This document shows positions 5,519-6,335 of a DNA stretch of 6,335 nucleotides, piece by piece. Source of the stretch: Thermoplasmata archaeon (GTDB lineage Archaea > Thermoplasmatota > Thermoplasmata > Sysuiplasmatales > Sysuiplasmataceae); the NCBI GenBank assembly GCA_021811925.1, contig JAKAPY010000102.1:1-6335 (forward strand), given 5' to 3'. The notes under the pieces were generated by a model. That model saw only the letters and a program-made list of their open reading frames with translations. It did not search any database and was not told where the DNA came from. Position 1 is the first letter of the stretch; every line of letters begins with the position of its first letter. Position numbers and translations under genes: made by a program.

Positions 5519-5570
5519 AAGTTGCCCCTCTGTAGCGGTCAGGCAGCTATCAACCGCCAAGCACAATTCA

Positions 5571-5590
5571 AGTCATTAATAATTGTTTTG
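5571..5590 (-). promoter_or_regulatory. probable promoter of the split metE operon
   Basis: On the minus strand CAAAACAATTATTAATGAC holds a TATA-like AATTATTAAT (5575-5585). A start about 25 bases downstream (near 5553) would give a leader of about 70 bases, unusually long for this window. The leader contains GCGGT/ACCGC pairing (5535-5539 with 5553-5557) and the Shine-Dalgarno hairpin. Confidence 0.4.
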
Positions 5591-5682
5591 ACAGCCTGCG
5601 GTGACGGATGTTGTACCCTTCCGGGCGGCGAGATGGGTGTTGCGGATGGGCAAACCAAACGAGGTGAGGGTTCGGATTCCAT

Positions 5683-5718
5683 CAATTTTAAGAGTGCCGT
5701 TGGCTCTTACTGCCGTAA
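5683..5718 (+). promoter_or_regulatory. promoter and dyad of the threonine ammonia-lyase gene
   Basis: CAATTTTAAG (5683-5692) is a TATA-like box about 30 bases before ATG 5719. No Shine-Dalgarno is present and an in-frame TAA directly precedes the ATG, so a leaderless messenger is likely. An inverted repeat TAAGAG (5689-5694) and CTCTTA (5704-5709) with a 9-base spacer overlaps the box and the region of transcription start, and could be an operator. Confidence 0.5.
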
Positions 5719-6335
5719 ATGAAAGCAGAAGAGACTTTTCCTGTGACTTTTGCAGACATTGAATCTGCAGCCAGCACAATAAAGGGTGTTGTTGCCAGGA
5801 CCCCGTTCGAACTTTCGTCTTCATTCTCAAGGCTATTCGGCGGACAGGTCTACCTCAAACTTGAGAACCTGCAGAGAACGGGCTCTTTCAAGATGAGGGG
5901 GTCGTACAACAAGATAAGCAAGCTCACTTCGGAGCAGAAAGGGCACGGAGTAATCACCGCGTCTGCAGGCAACCACGCCCAGGGCGTAGCCCTGTCGGCC
6001 ACCCTGAACAGGATAAGGAGCGTCGTTGTCATGCCTCAGCATGCTTCACTCGCAAAAGTCGCCGCAACCAAGAACTACGGCGCGGAGGTGATTCTCCATG
6101 GCCAGATTTTTGACGATGCGCTTGCAAGGGCTCTGGAGGTGCAGAAGAAAAGAAAAATGACTTTCATCCACGGCTACAATGACCCGTTGGTCATCGCCGG
6201 CCAGGGGACGACGGGCATGGAGATGTGCGAAGAGAAGGAAATGGACTATATCATATGCCCAATTGGGGGAGGAGGACTCATCTCAGGCATTGCTGTGGCC
6301 GTGAAGCATCTATTCCCGACGACGAAGCTACTCGG
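5719..6335 (+). CDS. ilvA: threonine ammonia-lyase (threonine dehydratase), N-terminal part (cut by window edge)
   Basis: The 205 visible residues are the pyridoxal-phosphate domain of a fold-type II threonine dehydratase, which deaminates threonine to 2-oxobutanoate, the first step to isoleucine. Seen: VVARTPFELSSSFS (24-37), VYLKLENLQRTGSFKMRGSYN (44-64) with the PLP lysine at K58, SAGNHAQGVA (82-91) that holds the substrate carboxylate, VVMPQHASLAKV (103-114), the HGYNDPLVIAGQGT segment (151-164) and the phosphate-binding PIGGGGLISG (181-190). These match IlvA/TdcB enzymes rather than serine racemase or cysteine synthase, although serine racemase is a near relative. The end, including any regulatory ACT domain, is beyond the window, so the feedback-sensitive and catabolic types cannot be told apart. 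ATG 5719 is the earliest possible start. It is divergent from the metE pair, making this an amino-acid synthesis locus. Confidence 0.9.
   Translation, partial: MKAEETFPVTFADIESAASTIKGVVARTPFELSSSFSRLFGGQVYLKLENLQRTGSFKMRGSYNKISKLTSEQKGHGVITASAGNHAQGVALSATLNRIRSVVVMPQHASLAKVAATKNYGAEVILHGQIFDDALARALEVQKKRKMTFIHGYNDPLVIAGQGTTGMEMCEEKEMDYIICPIGGGGLISGIAVAVKHLFPTTKLL

Noticed and set aside
5480..5722. 80-codon plus-strand open frame between metE and ilvA
   Set aside because: It has no family features or ribosome site, overlaps the metE and ilvA control regions, and runs past the ilvA start.
5576..6042. Minus-strand open frames over the threonine ammonia-lyase gene
   Set aside because: The plus-strand frame carries the PLP lysine and glycine-loop motifs, so the opposite frames are shadows.

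Overview
The window looks like chromosomal DNA from an archaeon, most likely a Thermoplasmata (Thermoplasmatales-related) lineage of moderate GC. The grounds are: arginine is encoded mostly by AGG; several genes have an A/T-rich TATA-like box about 25-30 bases before the start and little or no leader, while others carry GGAGG/GAGGT-type Shine-Dalgarno sequences; and the cobalamin-independent methionine synthase is split into two adjacent genes, as in Sulfolobales and Thermoplasmatales. The lineage is an inference from these traits; no rRNA or tRNA gene is present to fix it.

Left part (1-2158). A truncated minus-strand gene for an AIR-synthase/HypE-like (PurM superfamily) protein runs off the left edge. 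It is divergent, across a 62-base promoter region, from an unrecognised 213-residue protein (609-1250). That gene converges on a minus-strand NAD(P)-binding atypical short-chain dehydrogenase/epimerase (1259-2158), with 8 bases between the two stop codons.

Centre (2159-3368). A 188-base region separates the epimerase from a divergent PadR-family transcription regulator (2347-2766). The regulator's TATA box, predicted transcription start and the first base of its start codon are spanned by a 36-base nested palindrome, a strong candidate autoregulatory operator. Downstream on the same strand is a small soluble protein with an HELVH zinc-metallopeptidase motif (2835-3368). Its stop codon abuts the stop codon of the convergent methionine synthase gene.

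Right part (3369-6335). Two overlapping minus-strand genes encode the C-terminal catalytic half (3369-4520) and the N-terminal half (4513 to about 5481) of MetE. Together they would make methionine from homocysteine. The N-half reading frame has no ATG, GTG or TTG at the expected beginning; the best candidate is an ACG preceded by a well placed Shine-Dalgarno that is itself buried in a potential hairpin. Divergent from this operon is a threonine ammonia-lyase gene (IlvA type, first step towards isoleucine), cut by the right edge. The right part is therefore an amino-acid biosynthesis locus with a 237-base shared control region.

No insertion sequence, CRISPR array, tRNA, rRNA or integrase was seen. 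The most novel-looking items are the PadR operator palindrome, the odd start and hairpin of the MetE N-half, and the uncharacterised HELVH protein next to the regulator.
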